Assembly (NCBI RefSeq): GCF_003023845.1
Contig: NZ_PYFT01000001.1
Coordinates: 5,704,001-5,768,000 of the forward strand
From: Adhaeribacter arboris
Lineage (GTDB): Bacteria; Bacteroidota; Bacteroidia; Cytophagales; Hymenobacteraceae
Direction: 5' to 3'
DNA length: 64,000 bases
Shown here: positions 43,953 to 53,297 of the stretch, in pieces
Numbering within the stretch: position 1 is the stretch's first letter
Layout of the letters: each line of letters opens with the position of its first letter
Translations under genes and position numbers: made by a program
Notes under the pieces: model-generated
The model's input: the letters and a program-made list of their open reading frames with translations, nothing else
Told to the model about the DNA's origin: nothing
Database searches by the model: none

Positions 43953-45349
43953 TTACTGAGTTCCTTGTCTGTTTTGGGTAAATAAATCTACTTCGGGCCA
44001 ATTAGTTTTAAGCAAAATCTGGTCTTTAATCGCTGTATTAAGTGCTTCGGTAATTTCAAAAGGCTGATCATTATTCCGGGTATTAGCCAATACCGCGAAG
44101 CTATATTCATCGTCTAAGCGGGTGAGAATAGCTGAGGTGCCGGGCATAGAACCGGTATGAAACCAATTAGTATAACCCATGTACGTTTGGTTTAATAAAT
44201 CACTCGAAACTAGATCAGCTGCTTTATTATTGCGGTCGATATGAACATTAATCGCATTAAATCAGTAGCAGTAGCCAGCCAACCGCCGTGCGCATCCATT
44301 CGGTTTATATGATAAGCGTAGGCATTATCATTTGGCTGGTAGTAGGTTACTTCATTTAAGGCGCTTTGAGCCTGCGAATTATTCGCCATGCGCATATCGA
44401 TAATTCCTAAGGGTTGCAAAATGGCCGTTTGAATATAACTGGAATAACTTTTACCAGTAACTTTCTCGATGATGCGGCCTAAAACGCAGTAACCAAAGTT
44501 AGAATAATAATAAGTAGAGCCCGGCGAATATGATAAAGGACGATTTTGCACCATGTCAGTAATCACTTCTTGTTGCGAAAAATTTAAATTAGCTGTCATC
44601 GGGTCGGTAGGCTGGTTGGTCCAACCGGATTTATGTTCCAGTAAATTTTTAACGGTAATAGCCTCCAGGTTAGAGCCCATTGGTACGGAGCCATAATCGT
44701 TTTTTAAAACTCCCGCCGCACCAAAAACCTTATCCGATAAATTTAATTTGCCGTCTTGTACTAATTTTAAAATGGCAACAGCCGTAATGGGTTTAGAAAT
44801 ACTAGCAATCCGGAAAATGCTTTCTGTACCAACGGGTTGAAGCGTTTCTTTATTCGCGTAGCCATAGCCTTTGGCAAATACGAGCTTCTCATTTTTAACA
44901 ATTGCTACTGACAGGCCAGGCACCTGGTACTGTTGCATCAAATTCTCCAGAGCTTGGTTTAATTCGGAGAATACCGGATTTAACTCCACTTTATAAATAT
45001 TAGCGGCGCCATTAGGGGCTATAATCCGGTAGACAACGGGAACGGAAAAATTATTATTGTTTTGGCCACTGGTTTGTTCTTTATTGCCCACAAATACCTT
45101 AAATCTGTCGGTGCTGGTAAAAGAGGCAATAAGCTTGTTTAAATTTAATCCGTTAGAAGTACGTACCGTAGTTTTTTGTTCGGATATATTGCCTGCTAAA
45201 TCTTCTGAAAACTCTGGGTTAAAAGCTTTTAAAAACGTAAAAACTCTTAAATAATTTTGAACTTTGGGTGATACCAGGTCACTATCTTCTTTCTGGCAGC
45301 TAAATAAAAATAATACAAGCCCCAGTAGGCTTAATCTTCCGGTTTTCAT
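43953..45349 (-). pseudogene. Serine hydrolase (class C beta-lactamase-like) broken by a frameshift
   Basis: Codons from 45349 give a 379-residue lipoprotein (lipobox LFSC), an N-terminal ~95-residue domain, and a beta-lactamase/D-peptidase domain with SISK (Ser-x-x-Lys) and YYSN (Tyr-x-Asn). They then run out of frame after LMRLM and stop at 44210. Another frame carries on without a gap as HIDRNNKAADLVSSDLL..., through the HTG motif (WFHTGSMPGTS), to 43953. One missing base near 44240 explains everything. It could be a true recent mutation or a sequencing error. If intact it would hydrolyse peptides or esters at the cell surface. Confidence 0.85.
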
Positions 45350-45689
45350 GTAAAGGAAGACTAAAAAAGGATAGTAAAATTTAAATAACCCTTATTACAG
45401 GAGAGGGCAACAAGAGCAATTTGCTTGAGGAAAATACTACGGAAAGAAAAGAAATAAAAGCGTAAATTTTTAATTTCAATAAGCATTATAGTTAATTAGT
45501 TAATCTTTTAAGACGGGACAAAACTATAATGTAAAAAGCAGTATTGGAATAAGGTAACTATAACTATTTAAATATTGTGATAGAAGTAGGTTCGTTTATT
45601 GAAAAGTAGCTAAATCCAGGAAAAGGTAAAATAGAACGTTGTAGAAATAAACCTCATTCAGCAGCACTGAGTTTACTCGAATAAGCATC
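45350..45689. other. Intergenic region, nothing recognised
   Basis: 340 bp of AT-rich sequence between two minus-strand genes. No promoter box, hairpin or frame stood out. Confidence 0.5.
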
Positions 45690-46223
45690 TTACTTGCTAC
45701 TAGCGAGTTGGAGAAGCAAAACTCGGCCCTTCGCGTTTATCGCAGCTCCGCCTTTAGCCATTTCTTCTTGCACCAGCAAAATAGTTTCCTGGCGTAGCCA
45801 ATTGTGTTTTTTAGCCAGATTAGCTAAAGCTTGGAGGCAATGAACTTTCAAGAATTTATTCGGATCGGTCCGTAACCAGTTCTGCACGTAATCGATTACT
45901 TCGGCTAACGGATCATCACTGAGTAAAGGTAAATAGGAGAGGATTAAAGCTAAATGCCAACGGATGATGGGCTTATGCGTGCGCGGTAAAGCCGTAATTA
46001 AGGTATCTTGGTGCGGCAATAGTAAATGCGGATGTCGCTGGCTAATTTTTTCCGATAGGTCGGCCGCATACTGGGCAGTATTTGCGGGAGTGCTAGGGTC
46101 CAGCATGGCATTTAAAAAAATGGCAAATTTATCCGGGTTATCGCCTACTTCCTCTAACAAGTGTTTGGCTCGTTCGGCGTACTTCTGACCCGGGTTCGTT
46201 AACTGAATAAGTAACGGATGCAT
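45690..46223 (-). CDS. HEAT-like helical repeat protein
   Basis: 177 residues, all-alpha pattern with repeated helix pairs (HKPIIRWHLALILSYLPLLS; FLKVHCLQALANLAKKHNW), consistent with HEAT/ARM repeats. No signal peptide or catalytic motif; presumably a cytoplasmic binding protein. Located 70 bp past the start region of nothing else in its strand, so probably a single gene. No precise family recognised. Confidence 0.65.
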   Translation of the reverse strand: MHPLLIQLTNPGQKYAERAKHLLEEVGDNPDKFAIFLNAMLDPSTPANTAQYAADLSEKISQRHPHLLLPHQDTLITALPRTHKPIIRWHLALILSYLPLLSDDPLAEVIDYVQNWLRTDPNKFLKVHCLQALANLAKKHNWLRQETILLVQEEMAKGGAAINAKGRVLLLQLASSK

Positions 46224-46293
46224 CTTTTTAAGCCAATTGGTTTTACTTTATTGATAAAAATATCTTTTGATTGTTACGTCACATCTACTTGCT

Positions 46294-47679
46294 TTATACT
46301 TCTTCGACCAGCACCTGCTCGGGCGTAGGATTGTCGTTGAACTCGCCTTCCCAGCGGGCAATAACCGCGGAGGCCAAACAATTGCCCGTAACATTTATGG
46401 CGGTACGAGCCATATCCATTAACTCATCAATCCCTAAAATAATAAATATAGGTTCAATGGGTAAATTAAAGGAAGTTGCGGTACCCAATAAAATTACCAA
46501 CGAAGCCCTAGGTACGCCGGCTACCCCTTTGCTGGTAAGCATCAACGTAAATACCATGAGTAGTTGCTGTTCCCAGGGCATATGAATACCCGCGGCTTGC
46601 GCTACGAATATAGAAGCCAGCGAAAGGTAAAGAGTAGTTCCATCCAAGTTGAAAGAATAACCCATGGGCATTACAAAGGCAATAATTTTGCGGGGTACCC
46701 CAATTCGTTCCATCGCTTCCATCGCGCGGGGTAAAGCAGCTTCGGAGCTGGTAGTGGCAAACGCGATAGAAACGGGCTCAGCTATAGCGGAGGCAAACTT
46801 TTTAATGGGTATCCGGAAAAAGTAAGCTACCGGCAATAATACCAATAATACAAAGGCCGCCAGCGAAACGTACAAGGTAGCCAACAACTTAAATAAGTTT
46901 ACCAAAATCCCAAAGCCCATGTGGCCTACGGTATAAGCAATAGCCGCTCCCACCGCTATAGGAGCAAAATACATAATAATGTTGGTAAACTTAAACATGG
47001 TTTCGGAGAGACTTTCGGCAAATTCGAGCATAGGGCGGCGTTTAGCTTCGCTGAGCATGGCTAAAGCAATCCCGAATAATATGCTGAATACCACAATTTG
47101 TAAAACTTGTCCTTCTACTACCGACTTGGCAAAATTTTCCGGAAATATGTGCAGAATAATATCCGATACGGTTTGCGGTTCCGGCTTCTTAATTTCGTCG
47201 GTGGCAGCGGCTTTTAACTGAATGCCTTCGCCTGCTTTGCTGATGTTAATGGCCGCTAACCCAATAAATAAAGCCAACGTGGTAACTATTTCAAAGTAAA
47301 CTAGGGCTTTAACCCCCATGCTGCCCACTTGTTTTAAATTAGAATGGCCGGCAATACCTACCACCAAGGTGCCAAATAAGAGCGGTGCAATAATGGTTTT
47401 TACCATTTTCAGGAACACTTTGCTTAGCACATTCAGGTTCTGAGCAAAAGCCGGGAAATCATAGCCTATTTCGGCCCCTACTAACATACTAACTAAAATC
47501 CAGGTGGTAAGAGAACGTTTGAGGTAGGCAAAATATAAGACCAAGGCAATGGCTATCCAGCGTACGGTAGTTAAAACAGGCGGCGCTATTGCCAGATAAC
47601 CGTATTCATTAAGCAGCGATAAGCTTAAAGCGGCCGTAAAAATTAGAGCAATGAGTAAAACTAAGCGGGATTTAGGCAT
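46294..47679 (-). CDS. Dicarboxylate/amino acid:cation symporter (DAACS)
   Basis: 461 residues from the ATG at 47679 (MPKSRLVLLIALIF); the frame opens 20 codons earlier but those residues are not membrane-like and are out of family. Eight helices plus two re-entrant loops. Family marks: the serine-rich hairpin AFATTSSEAALPRAM, MPMGYSFNLDGTTLYLSLAS (sodium-binding NLDGT) and GVAGVPRASLVILLGT. It imports glutamate, aspartate or C4-dicarboxylates with cations. Substrate not resolved. Confidence 0.92.
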   Translation of the reverse strand: MPKSRLVLLIALIFTAALSLSLLNEYGYLAIAPPVLTTVRWIAIALVLYFAYLKRSLTTWILVSMLVGAEIGYDFPAFAQNLNVLSKVFLKMVKTIIAPLLFGTLVVGIAGHSNLKQVGSMGVKALVYFEIVTTLALFIGLAAINISKAGEGIQLKAAATDEIKKPEPQTVSDIILHIFPENFAKSVVEGQVLQIVVFSILFGIALAMLSEAKRRPMLEFAESLSETMFKFTNIIMYFAPIAVGAAIAYTVGHMGFGILVNLFKLLATLYVSLAAFVLLVLLPVAYFFRIPIKKFASAIAEPVSIAFATTSSEAALPRAMEAMERIGVPRKIIAFVMPMGYSFNLDGTTLYLSLASIFVAQAAGIHMPWEQQLLMVFTLMLTSKGVAGVPRASLVILLGTATSFNLPIEPIFIILGIDELMDMARTAINVTGNCLASAVIARWEGEFNDNPTPEQVLVEEV

Positions 47680-47739
47680 AGAAAATGGATAAACTAATCT
47701 GCCCAGAAGTTTTATTGATTGGCTTTTTCCAGTGAACAA

Positions 47740-48156
47740 ACCCTACCAATTAGTATGGACAAATGCATTTTAAGTTAAGAACAAATATATTATTTTATTT
47801 CTGATTTTTAGGATAAGTAGGCTTGCTCCTCTTTTAAGCAAAAAGTGCTTTGAAAAACCACGGTTATCAGGATGCTCTTTCAGATTCCTCAATGAAAATT
47901 TTTAAATTCTTAGATGGTTTTCTATGATTAAAGCTTGTTTTGGCTAATAATTATCAAAATTTCAGGAACGATTAAAATCTGTTAATGGACGTGCGTTTTA
48001 CCGGTAAAGGCCCTAGAAATTGGTTGATTGTAGTTTTAAGCAAGTAAACGCACCTGGAAGATAACCATTTAATGCGTAACTTACCGCACTTAATTAGAAG
48101 GAGATATACTCGTAATTCACCCTCCTTCGGTTATTTATTTCACCCCTATCATTTAT
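47740..48156. other. Divergent intergenic region, nothing recognised
   Basis: Contains the promoters of the symporter (minus) and epimerase (plus) by position only. No consensus box or strong hairpin was seen. Confidence 0.5.
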
Positions 48157-49143
48157 ATGCTTACCTGGTACATTGAGGCAAAAGAACTACAACTACGTTA
48201 TACCTGGAAAATCTCGCGGAACGCCGTAGATACTAAAACAAATTTATTTGTACGCGTCACCGACCAGCAATTACTAGGCATTGGAGAAGCTGCACCCAAT
48301 GTGCGTTACCAAGAAACCCCCGAACTGCTGCTACTGCAATTTCAAATCCTGCTCAATAATGGTTTAGAATACGTTCGTTCCCTATCAGAGTTAGAGACTT
48401 TGCTCCAATTATACCCGGTTGCCAATTCCTTGCGATTTGCTGTGGAGTCGGCGTATGTACATTTTACCTGCTGGCAGCAGCAAATTACGGTTAACCAGTT
48501 TTTAAAATTGCCCCAACCAGAAGCGGTTCCTACTATTTTCTCTTTGCCAATAATGGCTCCGGAGTTGATAGGTGATTTTATACAAGTAAATAACTTAACT
48601 CGGTTCGCTACTTTAAAAGTTAAGGTTAATCAAACGGATGCTTTCGCCTTGGTGCAAGCAGTCGCATCTGTTACCTCTCGGCCATTCATCATTGACGGCA
48701 ACGAGGCTTGGACGAACCCCGATGAACTCATAATTTTTTTGCGGGAATTAAGAGAGTTACCCATACTTTTTATAGAACAACCCTTACCAGCCAGCCAGTC
48801 CGATGCATACCAATATTTAAAAAAGCAAAGTCCTTATCCCATTTTTGCGGACGAATCGGTTACGAATGAACCTGATTTTGGAGTGCTGCGCGACCAGTTT
48901 CATGGCATTAATATGAAACTAATGAAAGCGGGTGGCTACTTAAACGGACTTCGGATTTTACAGGAAACCCGCGCCCATGGTTTACATCCTATGATTGGTT
49001 GTATGGTAGAAACTTCGTTGGGTATCTGGTCGGCTATGCAGTTATGCCACGGTATAAATTACGCCGATTTAGATGGGTTTTTAATTCTGAAAGAAGAACC
49101 TTTTGGCCTGGTAAGAGAAGAAGCCGGGCAACTTATTTTTTAG
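48157..49143 (+). CDS. Dipeptide epimerase (enolase superfamily)
   Basis: 328 residues. Muconate-lactonizing-enzyme-type enolase fold: general base in LKVKVN (KxK), metal ligands in IDGNEAW, IEQPLP and FADESV, and second base in KLMKAGG. This set matches L-Ala-D/L-Glu epimerases, which isomerise dipeptides from peptidoglycan recycling. Specificity could have drifted to another dipeptide. The start gives a normal family N-terminus. Confidence 0.88.
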   Translation: MLTWYIEAKELQLRYTWKISRNAVDTKTNLFVRVTDQQLLGIGEAAPNVRYQETPELLLLQFQILLNNGLEYVRSLSELETLLQLYPVANSLRFAVESAYVHFTCWQQQITVNQFLKLPQPEAVPTIFSLPIMAPELIGDFIQVNNLTRFATLKVKVNQTDAFALVQAVASVTSRPFIIDGNEAWTNPDELIIFLRELRELPILFIEQPLPASQSDAYQYLKKQSPYPIFADESVTNEPDFGVLRDQFHGINMKLMKAGGYLNGLRILQETRAHGLHPMIGCMVETSLGIWSAMQLCHGINYADLDGFLILKEEPFGLVREEAGQLIF

Positions 49144-49283
49144 CGAAAAACTGTAAAAACTATTTTAAAGTAAACCAAAAAAAGCTAACAGACAAAGTCT
49201 ATTAGCTTTTTAGCGCCTATTATGAAAAAACTATAAATTCTAACCTATTGTTAATCTAACCGCGTTTCTTTTTAGTTAAACAC

Positions 49284-49856
49284 TTACTTCCGGCCGCCAG
49301 TTGTAGTGCCGCCAGTAGTGCTTCCTGAACCGGAAGTAGAACCTCCTGTTGTTCCTGTTCCGGAGGTGCTGCCACCGGAAGTAGTTCCGCCAGTTGTACC
49401 ACCAGTAGTTGTACCAGATGTAGTACCACCAGAAGTAGTGCCGCCAGAAGTTGTACCACTGGTGGTGCCTCCTGTTGTGGTAGAACCCGAAGTAGTACCT
49501 GTTCCACTGGTTGTTCCTAATCCGGAAGTAGTGCCAGAGGTTGTACCTGAAGTGGTTCCACTTGTAGTACCTGCAGTAGTTCCGCTGGTAGTACCCGAAG
49601 TGGTAGCGCCTCTTCTGGATCTGCCGGAAGTAGTACCCGAAGTAGTACCGCTGGTAGTGCTTCCTCTTCTTATTGTGCCGGAAGTAGTTCCACTGGTTGT
49701 TCCGGTAGTTCCTGATGTGGTACCGGAAGTAGTACCTGTGCCGGATGTTGTACCTGTACCGGAAGTAGTACCGCTACCAATAGTAGTCTGCGCATTTGAT
49801 AAATAACTTGCAAAGACTAAGGCAACGACTGGTAAAAACTTTAACTTGTTTGTCAT
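49284..49856 (-). CDS. Secreted Gly-Thr-Thr-Ser low-complexity repeat protein
   Basis: 190 residues. Signal peptide (ending LSNAQ) followed almost entirely by degenerate GTTSG repeats (~residues 23-187), with two short basic breaks (RRGS and RSRRGA, ~62-85). No Cys, no aromatic residues and no domain. The DNA is a run of related GTAGTACC/GGAAGTA-type units, which leaves both strands open over ~500 bp; the signal peptide identifies the minus strand as coding. Likely a flexible exported or surface protein. Thr/Ser density suggests possible glycosylation (inference). Repeat number is likely to vary between strains. Confidence 0.75.
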   Translation of the reverse strand: MTNKLKFLPVVALVFASYLSNAQTTIGSGTTSGTGTTSGTGTTSGTTSGTTGTTSGTTSGTIRRGSTTSGTTSGTTSGRSRRGATTSGTTSGTTAGTTSGTTSGTTSGTTSGLGTTSGTGTTSGSTTTGGTTSGTTSGGTTSGGTTSGTTTGGTTGGTTSGGSTSGTGTTGGSTSGSGSTTGGTTTGGRK

Positions 49857-50451
49857 AACATAAAAATTTAATGAAAAATCGTATTATTTAATGTTCATTT
49901 GGCTGGGTCTCGATTGCTTCAGTAGAAATAATCTTTTCATCTACATTCGCGGTGCGGGCCCCTCCTTTAAAAAATTCTTTTTTTAGTCTGATTACCTCTT
50001 TCTTAAAATTGTTGTTTAATTAATTATAAGAAAGTAATTATGATCCTTTTACGCGGGTTTGGGAGAGAGAACTGATAATTAAATACCTAATTTAATCCTG
50101 ACAAATACGGATTTAACCCGCTAACTACGAAAAAAGCCGGTTTCAATACAGGTATATTTAAAGAGTGTTCAGATTAAACAGCTCTGAATCAATAATAATT
50201 AAAATTAATTAGTAAAATTTTAGATGAATGATAAACCCAGTTCATGGTAATAGTATTAAAATTTTTAGCTAGTAAAAAACTTATACTTTTGATTGGTTTA
50301 CGTTTAAAACCAAAGCTTTAACCAGCATAAAGAATTGACTTAGTGCAGGAAATAAGCGGTTGTTATTAATACTTGTAAATAAAATTACGGGGTTCTTTAT
50401 AGAAGAGTAAGGAGAGTATTGGGTTTAATGAGCATTGAAATAATATAAAGT
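49857..50451. other. 595 bp intergenic region, nothing recognised
   Basis: AT-rich DNA upstream of the repeat protein and downstream of ltrA, both on the minus strand. No convincing frame, promoter box or long hairpin. Confidence 0.5.
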
Positions 50452-51594
50452 TTAAATTTCATCGGGTAGCCGGGAGTATTGGAAGCGTTGGAAAAGTAAG
50501 TATATAAAAATAGTTAGAGTAAGAACAGGTAAAAAGTAGAAGGTTTTTAGATTAACTTCAAGGATATAAAACGTTACCATTACTACAATTAACCCTAAAC
50601 TGCTGATAATAAAGCGACGCGTAGGTACTTGTTTAAAGTTGATTCCTTGGATAATGCCAAGAGGCAGAATAAACAAAGTAATGCCGATTACCATTAGCAG
50701 GTTGGCTACGTTGGCTAACGTGCTAATATGGCTAAGAATGCTGTATTCAAGGCCTACACCCAGAATAACAATGCCCAGGTAAATAAAAAAATGTAAATAC
50801 GTATAAAGCAAACCCGTGCCTTTTATCTTTCCGGTAACAAACTCTTCGATGTAATCAAAATAAATCCACCAGATAAGTACAATTAAAATAAAGCTGCAAA
50901 TAGCATTGGCACCGGTAAAAAACTGCCATAACTCTAGATTGATTACGGCCCGGGTGATTCGTAAAATGCTTTCGCCCAACACAATTATCACAAATAAACC
51001 AAAGCGCTCGGGTAAATGGGTATTATGGATGGGTACTTTCCGTAACCTTTTATGGTTTAGCCAGGGAATGGTAAATTCCAGGAGCCAACTTATTACCCAT
51101 AGGTAAAAACGTCCGGGAGGAGGAGTAAAGACCGAGACCAACCAGATGGTAGCGCCAATTGAAAATCCTATTAATAAAGGAGTAACAATTTTCCGGGAAT
51201 CGGGTTCGCGGTAAAATACCCGGAGATACATTGTTAATAGTACCAGCCGAATAAATAAATAAGCACACGCAAACAGGTACGACTCCTTTAATAAAGCTTC
51301 TTGAATAAAAACCGCCATAAAAAGCGAGCCTAACACTTGCGTTAAAGTAAGTATCCGGTGCCCTTGATCGTCGAGTTCAAAACGGTTGGCGTACATGGTA
51401 TGGCCGGTCCAGGCCCACCAAATAGGAATAAACAACAATACGAATTGCCATAGGCTTACCAGCGTTAAATCGTTTGAAAAAAAGGTAGTAAGTTGCCCGA
51501 TAGCAATCACAAAAATTAAATCGTAAAAAAGTTCGAGCCAGGTAGCGTGGCGTTCTTGTTGTTGCGGCGAATCAGTTTTCGGCGAGTCATCCAT
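50452..51594 (-). CDS. LtrA family membrane protein
   Basis: 380 residues, about ten transmembrane helices. Opens with the family signature RHATWLELFYDLIFVIAIGQL, later WAWTGHTMYANRFELDD and PERFGLFVIIVLGESI. LtrA (low temperature requirement A) proteins are linked to cold growth in Listeria; their biochemical function is unknown. Single gene, divergent from the marR-like gene. Confidence 0.92.
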   Translation of the reverse strand: MDDSPKTDSPQQQERHATWLELFYDLIFVIAIGQLTTFFSNDLTLVSLWQFVLLFIPIWWAWTGHTMYANRFELDDQGHRILTLTQVLGSLFMAVFIQEALLKESYLFACAYLFIRLVLLTMYLRVFYREPDSRKIVTPLLIGFSIGATIWLVSVFTPPPGRFYLWVISWLLEFTIPWLNHKRLRKVPIHNTHLPERFGLFVIIVLGESILRITRAVINLELWQFFTGANAICSFILIVLIWWIYFDYIEEFVTGKIKGTGLLYTYLHFFIYLGIVILGVGLEYSILSHISTLANVANLLMVIGITLFILPLGIIQGINFKQVPTRRFIISSLGLIVVMVTFYILEVNLKTFYFLPVLTLTIFIYLLFQRFQYSRLPDEI

Positions 51595-51947
51595 AAGTTA
51601 TTCTAAACTAACCATTTAAGAGGAAGGAAGGCTTATTATAACCCAGTTTACTCGTTGCCTATAAACAGCATAATAAAATTTCCTATAAATCTAAGCTAAT
51701 GATAATGGTAGCTTTCTCGAAAGGTTTAAACCAATTTTGATAGAAAATTCAAATATTGTCCTTAATGAATCAGGTAATAAATTAGCGTTGTGATTAACAG
51801 TAATTTATTGCTTTAAAAATAGCATCTTAGCAATACGCTGCACTAGATAAATTGTTCTAGCAACATAAAAACGGATAGATAAAAAATAAACTTAAAATAT
51901 GTTGGTACATTAAATGTATATACATATATTTGTAACGTTAAAAGGAT
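51595..51947. promoter_or_regulatory. Divergent regulatory region of ltrA and the MarR gene
   Basis: 353 bp, AT-rich, holding the promoter and palindromic operator described at 51902-51932; no gene. Confidence 0.5.
51902..51932 (+). promoter_or_regulatory. Promoter and palindromic operator of the MarR gene
   Basis: TTG (51902-51904) and TATATTTG (51925-51932) form a Bacteroidota promoter with a 20 bp spacer. A perfect 12 bp palindrome ATGTATATACAT (51914-51925) sits between them, touching the -7 box, and overlaps a second one (TACAT-TAA-ATGTA, 51906-51918). Such an arrangement fits autorepression by the MarR protein encoded 16 bp downstream. Confidence 0.7.
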
Positions 51948-52397
51948 ATGAAGATAGAAGACGAGATTAAGCAAAAAACTTTTAAAAATGTGTATCAAAA
52001 AATATACATAAATATTGGGTACACAGCGGGGTGGTTACAAGTTCAGCAAGCCGCCGTTTTTAAAAAGTTCGGGCTTACGTTGCCGCAGTTTAATGTTTTG
52101 CGCATTCTACGAGGGCAGCATCCTAAACCGGCTACCGTAAATTTGCTGATTGAGCGCATGTTAGATAAAACCTCTAACGCATCGCGCATAGTAGATAAAC
52201 TGGAAGCAAAAAATTTAGTAACGCGTCGTCAATGCCCCAACGACCGCCGGACAGTAGATATTTTAATTACCGAAAAAGGATTAGCGTTGCTCCAGCAAAT
52301 AGACGAAGCGGAAGGTACCCGAATTCCGGGTTTGGAAAATTTAACCGAAGCCGAAGCCGAAGAACTCAGTCGCTTACTGGATAAGATACGGGATTAA
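51948..52397 (+). CDS. MarR family transcriptional regulator
   Basis: 149 residues. Winged helix-turn-helix (~35-110) with TLPQFNVLRILRGQHPKPATVNLLIERMLDKTSNASRIV as recognition region (shown in part) and wing KNLVTRRQCPNDRRTVDILIT containing the conserved DRR. Dimeric repressor that usually answers small phenolic or oxidant signals. The next gene, yceI-like, follows 71 bp later on the same strand and is the likely target along with its own promoter, an arrangement often seen in Bacteroidota. Confidence 0.92.
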   Translation: MKIEDEIKQKTFKNVYQKIYINIGYTAGWLQVQQAAVFKKFGLTLPQFNVLRILRGQHPKPATVNLLIERMLDKTSNASRIVDKLEAKNLVTRRQCPNDRRTVDILITEKGLALLQQIDEAEGTRIPGLENLTEAEAEELSRLLDKIRD

Positions 52398-52468
52398 GGC
52401 TGCATTCCATTTTAGAAAGAAGAATTTAATTAATAGTACATTATAAACTTTAGTATTTAAAACCAATC

Positions 52469-53119
52469 ATGAAAAAAACATTATTATCTGTTGCGGTTGT
52501 AGCCAGCTTATTTTTTGCCAATGCTGCTTCGGCGCAAACTTTAGCTTATGCTGCTAAAACTACCAAAGCCGCGAAAGCAGCTACGGTTTACAAAGTAGAA
52601 ACTTCGCAAAGTAACCTGGAGTGGAATGGTAAAAAGGTTACCGGCGAACATACCGGCAATATTGCTATCTCTAAAGGAGATATTTTAGTAAACGGAAATA
52701 GAATTGTGAGCGGTACCGTTTTAATCGACATGAATTCTATCACCAATAAAGATTTGACCGACGATGGTTATAAGCAAAAATTGTTGGGTCACTTAAAATC
52801 AGAAGATTTCTTTTCGACGGAAAAACACCCGACCGGAACGTTTAAAATTACCAGCGTAACTCCAATTAAAGGGGCAGCAACTGGAGCCGCAAATGCTACT
52901 GTAAACGGCGATTTAACTATTAAAGGCATTACCAAACCTATTTCCTTCCCGGCAACTGTTGGCGTGAAAGACGGGGTGGCTACCGCCATTGGTACGGCTA
53001 CTTTAGACCGGACCAAGTGGGATATTAAATATAACTCAAAAAGCTTCTTCCCCAATATTGCCGATAAGGCCATTTACGACGACTTTACCGTTAAATTTAA
53101 TTTAGTAGCGAAGAAATAA
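52469..53119 (+). CDS. YceI family periplasmic lipid-binding-like protein
   Basis: 216 residues. Signal peptide (ending AASAQ), then the YceI lipocalin-like barrel: YKVETSQSNLEWNGKKVTGEH at the start and LTIKGITKPISFPATV and LDRTKWDIKY toward the end. YceI proteins bind polyprenyl or other long hydrophobic molecules in the periplasm. Probably controlled by the MarR regulator upstream. Confidence 0.92.
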   Translation: MKKTLLSVAVVASLFFANAASAQTLAYAAKTTKAAKAATVYKVETSQSNLEWNGKKVTGEHTGNIAISKGDILVNGNRIVSGTVLIDMNSITNKDLTDDGYKQKLLGHLKSEDFFSTEKHPTGTFKITSVTPIKGAATGAANATVNGDLTIKGITKPISFPATVGVKDGVATAIGTATLDRTKWDIKYNSKSFFPNIADKAIYDDFTVKFNLVAKK

Positions 53120-53173
53120 TTTTTGAAGCTTAGGCTGAAGAATTAAATTTTTTACTTTTCTGTTTTCTTTTCC

Positions 53174-53210
53174 ATAAGGGAGTCCAATTTAATTGGTCTC
53201 CCTTATTTAT
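53174..53210 (+). terminator. Terminator after the yceI-like gene
   Basis: 16 bp stem (53174-53189 with 53191-53206, one mismatch), followed by a T-rich tail. Confidence 0.8.
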
Positions 53211-53297
53211 TTTACAAAGAATTTGGATAGGAACTAAGTCCTGATTCAAAAACAGTGTGCTCTTAGTTTTAAACTCTTTATTACTATTAATTCAAAC

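Noticed and set aside
49306-49806. 166-codon frame of VVPEVVP repeats on the plus strand
   Set aside because: Mirror of the GTTSG repeat gene; no signal peptide or start context.
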